A stretch of 64,000 nt of DNA. Origin: Papaver somniferum. Lineage: Eukaryota; Streptophyta; Magnoliopsida; Ranunculales; Papaveraceae. Numbering within the stretch: position 1 is the first letter of the stretch; the number at the start of each line of letters is the position of its first letter. A model generated the notes under the pieces. That model did not search any database, was not told the origin of the DNA, and saw nothing but the letters and a program-made list of their open reading frames with translations. The DNA lies in contig NC_039361.1 of assembly GCF_003573695.1 (NCBI RefSeq), forward strand, positions 92,026,149-92,090,148, written 5' to 3'. Shown here piece after piece: positions 47,210 to 58,022 of the stretch. The position numbers and the translations under genes were made by a program.

Positions 47210-47530
47210 GTAAGTGTTTCGATATTCTTGTTTATGTAATCTTGTTTAGTATGAAGTGTGTTTTAATGGGTGTGCATAATGTATGTATTGCATTCTCATG
47301 CATTTTTAGTGTGTTTTGATGAGAGTGTATAATGCATGTATTGCATTCTCATGCATTTTTAGTGAGTTTGATGGAGTCCATAATGAATGTATTGTATTAT
47401 TCCCAGATAAGTATTGTAGAAGGTTTTTGCAGCTTCATTTTGTATAATTTGGCAGTGCGTATATGCTGCACTGCTGAAAATTCAGTTTATATACGCTACA
47501 CTGACGAGAAATCGATGTATAAATGTTGCA
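46190..47530. repeat. Array of AGTACGTATATGACGTACT-type palindromes
   Basis: Nine or ten imperfect palindromes of about 20 bp (for example AGTACGTATATGATGTACT, AGTACATATGTGTCATACT, AGTGCGTATATGCTGCACT) are spaced every 60-200 bp, mostly inside the intron between the two PWWP exons and just after exon 2. Arms vary but the two sides change together, keeping symmetry. Confidence 0.8.
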
Positions 47531-48548
47531 CTATGTAAAAATCACAGTCTACACTTCATAAAACATTACAATAGCTGCTGGTTTTTTGCTCCATAACTGT
47601 TATTCTGCACTAAGCATAACCAAGTAATCCGCTTGGAGTTTTTATACATTTTTTGATCATCTCAGTTGGTCACTTAGCATGGGGCTCAACAAGACGTGCT
47701 AGTTGATATGGTTGCATAAAGTCATTTTTACAAGCAGAGATTGGTACACCTTATCAACACAACTACGTAAGACTCTTGCTTAAGTTTCTTTTTTCGCATA
47801 GAGGAATACCAAAAAAAAAAACTAATAAACAGTTTATCTCCTTGCTATACCTTTTTCTCTTAGTATACCAGCACCGTCGTCTATCCGCTGGACGACCCAT
47901 AACGATTTTAGTTTCAATTTTTAAGTATATTCACTCTATAATTACCCAAGTTGGACTAAGTGAAGTATTGTTCATTATGGGGACATTTATAGATCATGTA
48001 CATATTTTTCTTAACATTAAATCCGTGTTATTATGTTTAAAATCCACTGAAAATATGAGTGCATCCAATATGTACTGATAGTTGTGAAACGAAGACTTTT
48101 CTTTCTTAGCATTACACATAGGTTTAGATAGAATTAGTTGTGTTTTGTAATGCAATCACTGTCATGGTGTGAAAGGAAGAATTTCGTTTCTTAGCATTAT
48201 CCATTGGTTATATGATCTTTTTGGGTTGGTAATGGAATTGGCTTATTAAGCAGTTTATGTGTCGGTTCGAGAACGATTTTTTTTTTGGATTATACAGTAT
48301 GAATTGAGTTTATTCAAGGATGATTTTTGTAGATGTAAAACATGAACTGAGTGTGGGTATACTGTCAATAAATTGGGTGTATAAGTACTGTCAAGAAATA
48401 GTTATTTGTTGCCTTCGAAAAAGAAAGGACCGAATAAATTGAGTACATCATTTATAGACTGGAAAACATTTTGCAGGATTATTACTCTTCGTTAGTTGGT
48501 ATGGTTTGCTAAACGCCTACACGTCTTAAGAGTTTTCATTGGTAATGG

Positions 48549-49190
48549 GTGATAAGTGCCTTAAATACATCTTTTGAATGTCAATTTTTTATGCTTTTCT
48601 TAGTTATTTCTCTTGTATTTTTGTATATTACGTTTGTTTTATTTTGCAGGCATTTTGGAGTCATGTTACATGAAAGAAGAGGAGAAGAGGCATAATTCAT
48701 CATTTTGGCTACGCTAGGTGCTAATGGATTTGAAGCCAAGGCAGTCACACTTATTAATCGGGGTAGCCACCTGCTGTGATAAGGGCCAGTCTTATACGCA
48801 GCAACAACAAAGCTAGGTCCTAATACACTCGACCAGTTCCGCTCATTTCATCTCAGTCTACAACCAAAATACGAAGAGATGCTTCCAAGAGTTCACCGTT
48901 GTCCAACAAAGTCGACCAGCAGCTAGTCACGGTTCTTGTGGTCGTGTTTGAGGAGGAAAGGCGTGATCCAGAAGCTCAGAACAACAAGACAAAGTGAGAG
49001 ATTAATACCGAGAAACCAGTTGGGAAAGAGTTGTTGTCTGTCATTGATTGGAATGAAGATCAAGGGAGATCAGGACTGGGATCTCGAAGCTGAGAAGGAA
49101 ATAAAGATTGGGTATTCAATTTTGGAGAGTTTGGTTTGATTTTGAAGTCGTTTTGCTGCCAAGAGAAGGCAGTGAAGAGAAGACAAGTTA
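48549..49190 (+). repeat. Ty3-type LTR fragment
   Basis: It starts TGATAAGTGCCTTAAATAC and continues with TTTTGGAGTCATGTTACATG, parallel to 24348 onward. No internal region follows; the right limit is a guess. It lies within the Pack-MULE-like element. Confidence 0.4.
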
Positions 49191-49610
49191 ATATAAAGGA
49201 TTTTTAAATGCTACATACGGGCAACTCCAGATAAAGCTTGATTTAGAACTTGAGATAAACATGGAAACATTGGTCGAATATTCAAAGATTGGGTTTGTAA
49301 AACTTGGACGAAAAACCAGTTAAGAGAATGAAGCTTCTTGCCGTTGATTTTGATAGTTAACAGTGTAGAAGATATGTACTCGAATTTATAAGTATATAAG
49401 CTATGTGTACTCAAATTTGTAAGCAGTGCAGCGGATATGTACTCAATATAATAAGGGTGTAGACACGCACACGTTTGGTAGTAGAGGGTATTATGGTCAT
49501 TTCAATGTTTTCAATTAATTTTGGACCTCCAGATAAAAAAAATTTCCGGTTGGACCCTACTATAAATAACCTTATTGACTTAGGACCAAACAAAAAATTT
49601 TCCAATTCAT

Positions 49611-50869
49611 TATTATCGAGTTAACTTATGTTTAACGGGAGGAAAATAAGTAAGCAAAGCAACAAAGAAAATTATGTGGTAACATGAAGGAGAAAAAACA
49701 GATTTGGAAAAGGCCAGGAGAAAAGGTATCTTACCGTAATCTCAAAAGATGTGAGAAAAAACTTATGTTTCCACCAATCTCAAAAGATGTGACCATGTTC
49801 AGCCGGGTGTTTAGAGACTTTTACACGTAAAAAGTTCACATCATTCCTTATTCAATTCAAAATTTTGTATCGACATAGTGAGCGATGATTGTCCTTCACT
49901 TTATCCATTAAAACCAGGAATCCTGCATCCATGAGGAAGAAATCTAAATCCCTAAAGAGAGCTGCGGTCGAAGCAGTCGTGTCCTATTAGGGATCTATTT
50001 CTATTTACGCTTAGCCAGTTAGCTAGATTCGCACATGGTCATGGTTTGGGATTAAGCCTCAGCCTGATGTGGTTAGCTTTAAGTTATGCAATATGGTTAG
50101 TCCATGGCATCATCAAAGCCGTCGAAGAGACTAACGCCAATCTCAGCCGTCCTTTGGCTTATCATAAATCATCCGACCAATCTCATCCGTCCTTTGACTT
50201 AATCGGCCGATCTCATCTGTCCTTTGACTTATCATAAGACAAGGCCACGTCTTTCTTATGCCATTGACTAGGTAGCACCCCAGCCTACAGTAGGGGCTCA
50301 ATCTTTATTCAGAGTGGGGCCTTCGCCCCCGTTATTGTTAAACCCTTGCTAATTGTTAACTTAGAGTTGATCTTAGGACGACAATGTCAAGATTAATGGC
50401 TAGTCAAACATAGCCAGGATTGTTTGACGAGAAGAAGCGAGATTAGTGATCCTGGCGAGGCATAATATCAACCGTCCAAATCTAAAGAGATTGGTTATGA
50501 TTAGCTTTGGTCGTTTGCAATTTTAACGTACACGCTACAACAAAGACTATCTTTAGTTTGTGTTGAATATATCCCTAATTAAAAGATGCAGTACCTCCTG
50601 ATTATTTTCTGTCAATATAATGTAATTTTTGAACTTGAACTTCCAAAGGTTGTTAATGCTTTGGGACTGGCAACATAGTTAATGCTTAGTAAACTCATCT
50701 TTGCCTTGTGATTTTAGAAAGAAGAAACCGCTATTACATATATCTCGGTTAGATTATTTAGTCAACTAGTTAGTTTAAGAAATTAATTATAGACGGGCCC
50801 TGACAGAAGTTAGCTATTTTTTTTGTATTGAGTTAGCTATATACGTTCACTTGCCGGGAAATTAGGCTC
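49611..50869. other. Intergenic sequence with local repeats
   Basis: No gene is supported. At 50140-50250 the phrase 'ctcatccgtcctttgacttatcat' appears three times in slightly different forms, and it recurs near 44880 and 62365. A 63-codon frame at 50046-50237 covers this repeat and is unlikely to be real. Confidence 0.6.
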
Positions 50870-51682
50870 AGACCCAACCCATGGATAACCCATAATATGA
50901 GGCCCCTAGATAAAAGAGTTTTATTAGTAGGTCCTGAATTAAAAAATAAATTTAATAAAAGCGAAAAGACTAAATTAGCCTCAAGTATATAAGAGGCGTC
51001 ACCTACCTTTCTCTCGTTCAGACGCCATTATTTCATTTCCAAGGAGAGAGAAAACAAATCTCACTCACCTGAAACAGAAAGAAATCTAGAAAAAAACCCA
51101 AAAAATCAAGAAATCTTCCTGAAATCTGTTCCAAAACAAAGATCGAGATCAAAAACTATTCATCATTTGCTAACCCCTAAATCAGAGAAACAGATCGAAA
51201 AAGTTTCAGATTCAAAAACCAAAAAAAATCAAAAGAAACAGTTTCAGATTCAGTTTCAGATTCAAAACCTAAATCGCCGTTGTTACTGATTCCTGTTGAT
51301 GAAATACTCTGACGATTAATCACTAGGTAAGTTTTGATTTGAAGCTGTTAGTTTTGATTCCTGTTGTTACTGATTCGTGGGTCGAAAATTTCTGAACTAG
51401 GGTTTGTAATGAGATTACAACAAACATAACTCATTCTGACTGATAATTTTACAGATCGGAGAAGGAGAACAATCGTTTGTGCATAAAATCCATGAAATAA
51501 CTGATTAAATAGAAACAAAGGTAAGTCATGGATGTGATATAACTGATTGATTTAGTGGATTTCATTTCTGAGATGTTACTGTTTGAAAACCCTAGAAACT
51601 CTAAGTTGAATTGCAATCAACTAACTTGATTTTATTACTACATCAACTGCAGATTCAGAATCAAATTTCTTTTGGAATAAAA

Positions 51683-54600
51683 ATGGTGAAAGGAAAAATG
51701 AATCACCCTAGAAAAGATGATACAATTACAGGTACTAAGTTGTGAAAACTATTGTTGTCATGGTCTCATGTTTATTTCTCATATAATGCTTGTGAATATG
51801 TAATTACACAGACAAGGACATGTGTAACTATAAGTTACACACTCAAAATGTAACCACTGACTGTGTTGTGGTTTGTATATTGATTGTGTAACTTATAGTT
51901 ACACATACCAAGTGAGCCTGTCACCACTGACTTTCCTAGGGATGTGTAACTAGTAGTTGCACATAAAAAATTGGTTGTGTTTAGGATGTGTAACTTGTAG
52001 TTACACATAGAAAATTGGTTGTGTAAATTAAAGTTACTCATTAATATGCATGTGTAAGTTAAAGTTACACCTTGTAGAATGTCTAGGATTGAGTGTGTAA
52101 CTTGTAGTTAAAATCTACTAACTGAAGAAATTTAAAAGTTTCTAATGTAAGTGATGCTTTTGAATGTATAACTACGCAAACAAGGGCCTGTGTAACTTTA
52201 AGTTACACATTCAAAATCTCACCACTATGTTGTGGTTTGTATATTGAGTGTGTAACTTGTAGTTACACATACAAATGAGCCTTGCAGAAGTGGCTGTGTA
52301 ACTTGTAGTTACACATCTTAACTGTGAGTTACACATTCAAGATGTTACCAATGACTTGCAAAGTGGCTGTGTAACTATAAGATACACATTGAAAATCTAA
52401 TCACTGACTTGCCAATTGACTGTGTAACTACAAGTTACACATGCATAATAACATAACTGATTTGGCAATTGCCTAGATAACTAAAAGTTACACATGCAAA
52501 AATATAACCTATGACTGTATTGTGTTTGTAAATTATAGTTGGACATAAAAAAATGACCCCTTTAAACCTTCATATGCATGTAAGTTAAGGTTACACAATA
52601 CAGAATAGAATGATTCAGTTTGTGTACTTGGCAAATACACATAGTTTGTAACATGATTTTCATTTTGTAGTTAAAAACGAGTGTATTTGATAAGTACACA
52701 ACATACTGACTCATGCTATTTTTGTGTGTGATGTGTACAGGAAACCTAAGGCAGTCGTTGAATGCAGTAAAGGATTTAGTAAAGGTGATAAAGCCTATAG
52801 GACTGACTGATAGGGCTCATAGATATCTTAGGAGAGCTGCTTACGGAGAACTCGTAATGATGTATTACGATGACTATGATACAACTGTACCAACTACAAC
52901 AAGACAGATAACTACCAACAAACACGGCGTCTTGAAGCTCTTGAACTGCTTTGACATGGATTGTGAGACACCATGTTCATTCAAGTTTGCTGATGATAAG
53001 ATTATAGAGTCTACACCGGCAAAGCTGGCTGGTATATTTTGCATGCAGAGGATTGGAAGCAGAAAGGGTCAGAAGCTGTTAAAGTACTATTGTCCTAGTG
53101 ATTTGACTGACAATGTTTTATACAACAAATACTTCACCGATATCAAATCTACAAAGCATCATACGACGGTGACTAAGACAAACATTTTAGAGAAGATAAA
53201 ACAACTTATGGCAAAAAGGAGAAAAAGTGGGAAAAGAAAGAAAGTTGATGAAAAGGATCTAGTTTGTCTGATAGGTCTTTATCTTTGTTGTGTATTGTTT
53301 TTTGGCGACAAAAATGCCAATGGAGTGAACGCGAAATATCTTAGTATCGTTGAAACTTATGATACGGTGCTCAAGGTGTCGTGGCCTGATTTAATACACG
53401 AGCACTTGTTTGAAGAGATTCATACTAATCTTAGTTGTTTGTCAAATGTGAAGGCTTGTGTGCAATACCTACTGGTAAAAAGCTTGTGTGTAATTTCTAT
53501 TCCAGCAGTTTTAGTGTTACGTGATGGATATTTTTGTTCAATCGACTAATTAAAATTTATATGTTGCAGTTATTGTTTGCTGAACACACGCCAGCAGGAT
53601 TAATCCCGAAAGTTGAGAACCACGAGGAAGATATCCCGAGGGTTGGGAGATGGGATATATACCAGATTTCTGATTACATTTGGAAAACAGACATGACACA
53701 GTTTTCGGTAAGTGTTATATGTCAGTTGGTTTAGGTTTTGTAAATTTATGGTAATGTAATTTAGATAAAACTTTGATGTAATCAAAATTGTCATGTGTAG
53801 CTATAAGTTACACATTTAAATGTGCTTGTGTAATTTATAGTTACACATGCAAAAGATAACACAAGTGAATGCAACTATAGGTTATGTAACATATATATCC
53901 TGTTTGTATATATATCCTGTGCTTATGTAACTATAGGTTACACATTTTATATGTATATCCACTTTACATTAGATATATGTGTAACCTTTAGTTACACATA
54001 TCCACTTTACATTAGATATATCTAATGTGCTTATGTAACTATAGGTTACACATATAAAATGTGCTTATGTAACTTTAAGTTACACATACAACCGAAAATG
54101 TATATTTAGAATGTTCAACTTTTTTTTGCAATCTCTTTTTAACCTCTCCATCTGTTAATTGCAGCCAACTCCTAGCTTTGTGGCTGAGTTTTCACAGCTT
54201 GAGAAGCAGCTGGGTATATCAACCGTGGTACCCAGCAAGGACGACCTGCAAAGTTGGCTGAAAGCGCAAACTATTGAGAATAGCCATCTGAAAGAGCAAC
54301 TGCAAGAAAAGCAAGCAATGCTTAAAGCAGTGTATGCAATTGCAAGAGAAGGGATATCAGAAGGGGACCTTTCAGGAACAGCGGAATTCAAGGTTCACAA
54401 ATTTAGTTGCCAAATTATGCAAGCAATGGGTATTGATCCTTACAAAGTGACCCAGGAAGAGTTTATGCAACATGAAGATGATGTACATGGAGGTACTGAG
54501 CATGGAGCTACTGAGCATGAAGAAGAAGAGTTACAATTAGTTGAGAGAGAGCAACAAGGAGATGGAAGTACTGAGCAAGAGAAAGAGAAAGATGACGCGG

Positions 54601-57287
54601 AAACTTCCTTCCATGAAGAATGTAAGTAGTTGTTCATTTTTAATATGCTTCTTTAACTTGATAGAGGTACCCAATTAGTTGACACTAAGGTCTTTGAACC
54701 TTTTTAATTTCATATTTTACTTGTTCATTTTTAACTTGCTTGTTTAACTTGATTAGACTTAATAAATGTTGAGTAAACTGATCATATGGATGTGTAATCC
54801 CTAGTTACACATGCCACATGCATGTGTAACTTCTGGTTACACTAGTTAGATGCATGTGTAACTCCATGTTACACTAGGTATCCATGCCATATTCATGTGT
54901 AACATGAAGTTACACATATTAGTTATCCAAGCCAGTCGATTACACATGATATATTCTTCTTGAAATTTTATTAAAAAAATTTAACATCATCATCATCATC
55001 ATCCTAATTCTCGTTTCAATACTTGTGTAGTTCCATGTATGAGCCTTGCAGCTGGAAATACGCCAACAATTCTGCAAGCTCAAACTGCTGCAGAGGGGCA
55101 CAAAAGACCACTCAGGACATATAGTTCGAGTATGAAGAGTGTGACAACTTGCAAGACTCCACCAAAGAAAAGTCCTGTCGCAAAGCAAAAGCCCACTCCT
55201 ACAAATAATTTTGATGAGGAGCAGAAGAAAGATGTTGAAGAGACACCTGTTACGGATGAGGCACAGAAGAAAGCTGCAGATGGTGGAGTTGTGGATGGGG
55301 CAGGTGATGATGTAGCTGCAAAAGCCGTAGGTGATGATGTTACTGCAAAAGTCAATGAGGATACACCTGCAACTGTTGGTGACGGTTTGGTTATGACTGC
55401 TCCAACTCAGCCAACTCCTGGAACTTTTGATGACAGTCTTCTTCAACACAGTTTGAGGACTCCATGGTGATAACTGCTACAACACCGCAAACACAGCCTG
55501 ACAATGCTCAGACCTACAGGTTGGTGCAACTAGGAGCTAACCCCGATGATATGACGAATGTTGAAGTGAGTGAAATGATAGATGAGATCGTCAGCAACAT
55601 TAACAAAACTGAACATGGACCCGCAGTGACGGAGAATGCAGAACCTACCTCAACTGGTAACCACTCTTCCGTTCTATGTTTTGTTTGTAATGGAAGTGTA
55701 ACTTCAAGTTACACATTGTAAAAGGCATGTGTAGCTTGAGGTTACATACAGTGTGTTTTGTTTGTAATGGAAGTGTAACTTCAAGTTACACATTGTAAAA
55801 GGCATGTGTAGCTTGAGGTCACATACAGTACATTATTATTTTGGCTTGTGTAACTTTAATTTACATACATGTGCTAATTTTACTGAGATTCTGCCTATAT
55901 TTGTTTGCGCAGCTACAACGCAGGAAAACGTTTTTAGCCTTGGATTAGAAAAAACTCCAAAACCTGCAGGAGAGTTACTGAAGGAAGCTGTGAATACAAT
56001 AAGAGAAAGGCAACCATCATTCATACAACAACATGTGCTGAGGAATAGAAAAATCCCAACACAAGATCTGAAACAATATCAAAGAAATTCAAAGAGGATT
56101 AAGAAGACAGCTAATGAAGAAGAAATGGCCGCAGTTCCAGAAGTAGAAGAAGATAGAATGGCTGAGGTTGCTGAAGAAGATGATGGAACAATGAGAAACG
56201 ATGTGAAAGGTTCAGAAGTTATCGAAAGGCTGGAAGGCGAGAAAAAGAATAAAGTGCTTGAATATTTCAATACTCATCTGAAAACGTAAGTAGCTTGACT
56301 CCAAGTAGGCTTGATTCTGTTATTGATTGTTGTATTTTACTACTTGATTCTGTTATCTTGATTGATAATAGTTTACTTCTTTGTAATGCAGAGACATTAC
56401 TTGGATGGAACGCAAAGAAGATGGTAGCGAGCTGTTTGATATATCTGGAGAACTAATGATACAGCTTACAAAGAAAGAATCCTTCTTGGAGTCAGAATTC
56501 ATCGACTTCTACATTAGCAGATTGAGGACGAAGATGAACTCTAACAGCAAGTATGACAAGGCGATATTCCTGTCGCCAAAAGCATACGTAAGTACTTCGA
56601 TATATTTAAAATCTTATTGCATTTATAATGTGTAGTATATGTTGTAAGATTATGATAACATACTCAAGATTTTTTTCCAGTGTAAAACCCAAAGGCCCTA
56701 TGTGTAACTTCTGTTTACATAATCACTTGTTCATTTGTAACTTTTGATTAAAAATGTGAGTTTGACATTCCAAATGGTTTTTGCAGATCTCTTACTTGAA
56801 GGATTACGAAGAATTCAAGAAATTTTGGATTCCGAAGCTTGCGAAGGATAATGTCAAGTACAAGAACGATGCAGTCAGACTTTTCGCCCCAATGTGCAAC
56901 AACAACACACACTACAAACTGCTGGAGTATGACTTGAGGAGCTCTAATCCTTGGTCCTACATGAACTCGTCAAACGTTAAGGAACTCAAGGGTGAACACC
57001 TTCTTCAAGCCAAGAAATATGCATTTGCAATTACTACAGAACTGAGACTCCGCTGTCCTTTTGCTCTTGGGATGAATGAAAATGCCAAGAATCTCAATGC
57101 GCCCCCACAAGGTACAATTCCTGACTGTCTTACATGTGTATGCAATTACATGAAGATCAGGATGAAGAATAAACCACTTGACAAAAAATTAACCTCAACT
57201 ATGATGCTATGGTGGACTGACAAGCTGAACCGCATGAGAGGAAGCATGCTATACAAGATTCTTTCGGATCCATCTAGAGATGTGTAA
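51683..57287 (+). CDS. MULE-encoded Ulp1-like (C48 peptidase) gene, 8 exons, one frameshift
   Basis: Exons are 51683-51731, 52741-53474, 53570-53707, 54165-54621, 55031-55656, 55913-56285, 56392-56587 and 56787-57287. The first four join in frame. Exon 5 needs a one-base shift near 55440, between DDSL and FEDSMVITATT; exons 6-8 then fit. The N-terminal third (SLNAVKDLVKVIKPIGL, LVCLIGLYLCCVLFFGDKN, VENHEEDIPRVGRWDIY) is the domain that precedes Ulp1 in plant transposons. A charged, Glu-rich low-complexity middle follows, then the peptidase-like end: FLESEFIDFYISRL, NNNTHYKLLEYDLRSSNPW and GTIPDCLTCVCNYM. The last holds a possible catalytic Cys. The usual HW pair reads HY and the Asp after it reads Asn (SSNPW), so activity is doubtful. 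Ulp1 relatives process SUMO; the role in MULEs is unknown. Confidence 0.75.
51780..52640. repeat. TGTGTAACT/AGTTACACA palindrome array in Ulp1-like intron 1
   Basis: At least twelve imperfect palindromes with arms TGTGTAACT and AGTTACACA and a 2-4 bp centre lie within the first intron, 30-80 bp apart. The spacers differ from each other. Confidence 0.9.
53800..54090. repeat. TGTGTAACT palindrome array in Ulp1-like intron 3
   Basis: Six or so copies of the same palindrome, including units such as TATGTAACTATAGGTTACAC, lie between exons 3 and 4. A further set is in intron 4 (54775-54950) and in intron 5 (55685-55870). Confidence 0.88.
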
Positions 57288-58022
57288 AGAAGTCATTAGG
57301 ATTAGAAAAAATTCTATACTCGCAAATATGTTGTTAGCCACAAACAGATGTTAGACTTGGAAAATATGTTGTTAGAAACTTTTAAATTTCGTCAGTTAGT
57401 AGATTTTAGCAGTTCTTAGTTTTGCAAAATATTTTTGGGTTGAAATTCTTTGAATTAAAAACTTTTATCTTGTTAGAACTACTACTGCTGTGTGTACAGG
57501 TTTCAGAAAGTATGCAACAGGTTAAGTAACTACACATCTTAATTTGATGCAGAAAGTGTAACCTGAGTTTACATATACATTTATCATGTGTAAGCTAATG
57601 TTACACATCCATATATTTGAGTGTAAACTGAAGTTACACAAGCCATTGATCGGATTGCCCAATAAATCAAAATAAAGTTACACCAGCATTTATCATGTGT
57701 AAGCTAATGTTACACATGCATTCACAGCAGTGCAACTTCCGGTTACACATCCATATATTTGAGTGTAAACAAAATTTACAGAAAGCATTTGACCACTGAT
57801 CAGACGTATACAATAAATCAAAAATAGAATAAAATGCATTTCAACTGTGAACTGACAAAATATAAAATCTGAATGAATCATCCTTACACATAATCAACGT
57901 TGAAGAAAAATAAAAACGTTTGGTCCATGAAAACCAACATGAAGAAAACTAAAAAAACAAATAATCAAAGATAAATAACAATCAAATCATTAGTTGCAGA
58001 AATGAATTTTGTTAGGCTCAAG
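57288..58022. other. Spacer between convergent MULE genes
   Basis: The 735-bp gap between the two stop codons has no gene. It holds more TGTGTAA/TTACACA units (57540-57790). A near-duplicate stretch, 'tttatcatgtgtaagctaatgttacacat', occurs at 57581 and 57692. Confidence 0.8.

Larger units (their letters stand above)
45690..49610 (+). mobile_element. Pack-MULE-like element with captured PWWP exons
   Basis: The left end has AGGTCCACCCACTAAAGCCC and AGAGGTCCATAG. The reverse complement of the right end has TTTGGTCCTAAGTC and TAGGGTCCAACCGG, similar GGTCC-rich but imperfect ends like those of non-TIR MULEs. Inside are two exons of a PWWP-domain gene separated by a 1-kb intron filled with palindromes, and a piece of a Ty3-type LTR starting at 48549. 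No transposase is seen. The exact ends and the target duplication could not be fixed by eye. Confidence 0.6.

Noticed and set aside
53800..54090. Simple telomere-like or microsatellite repeat
   Set aside because: The units are palindromic and separated by non-repeated sequence, not head-to-tail.
55080..55355. 91-codon minus-strand frame
   Set aside because: It is antisense to exon 5 of the Ulp1-like gene.
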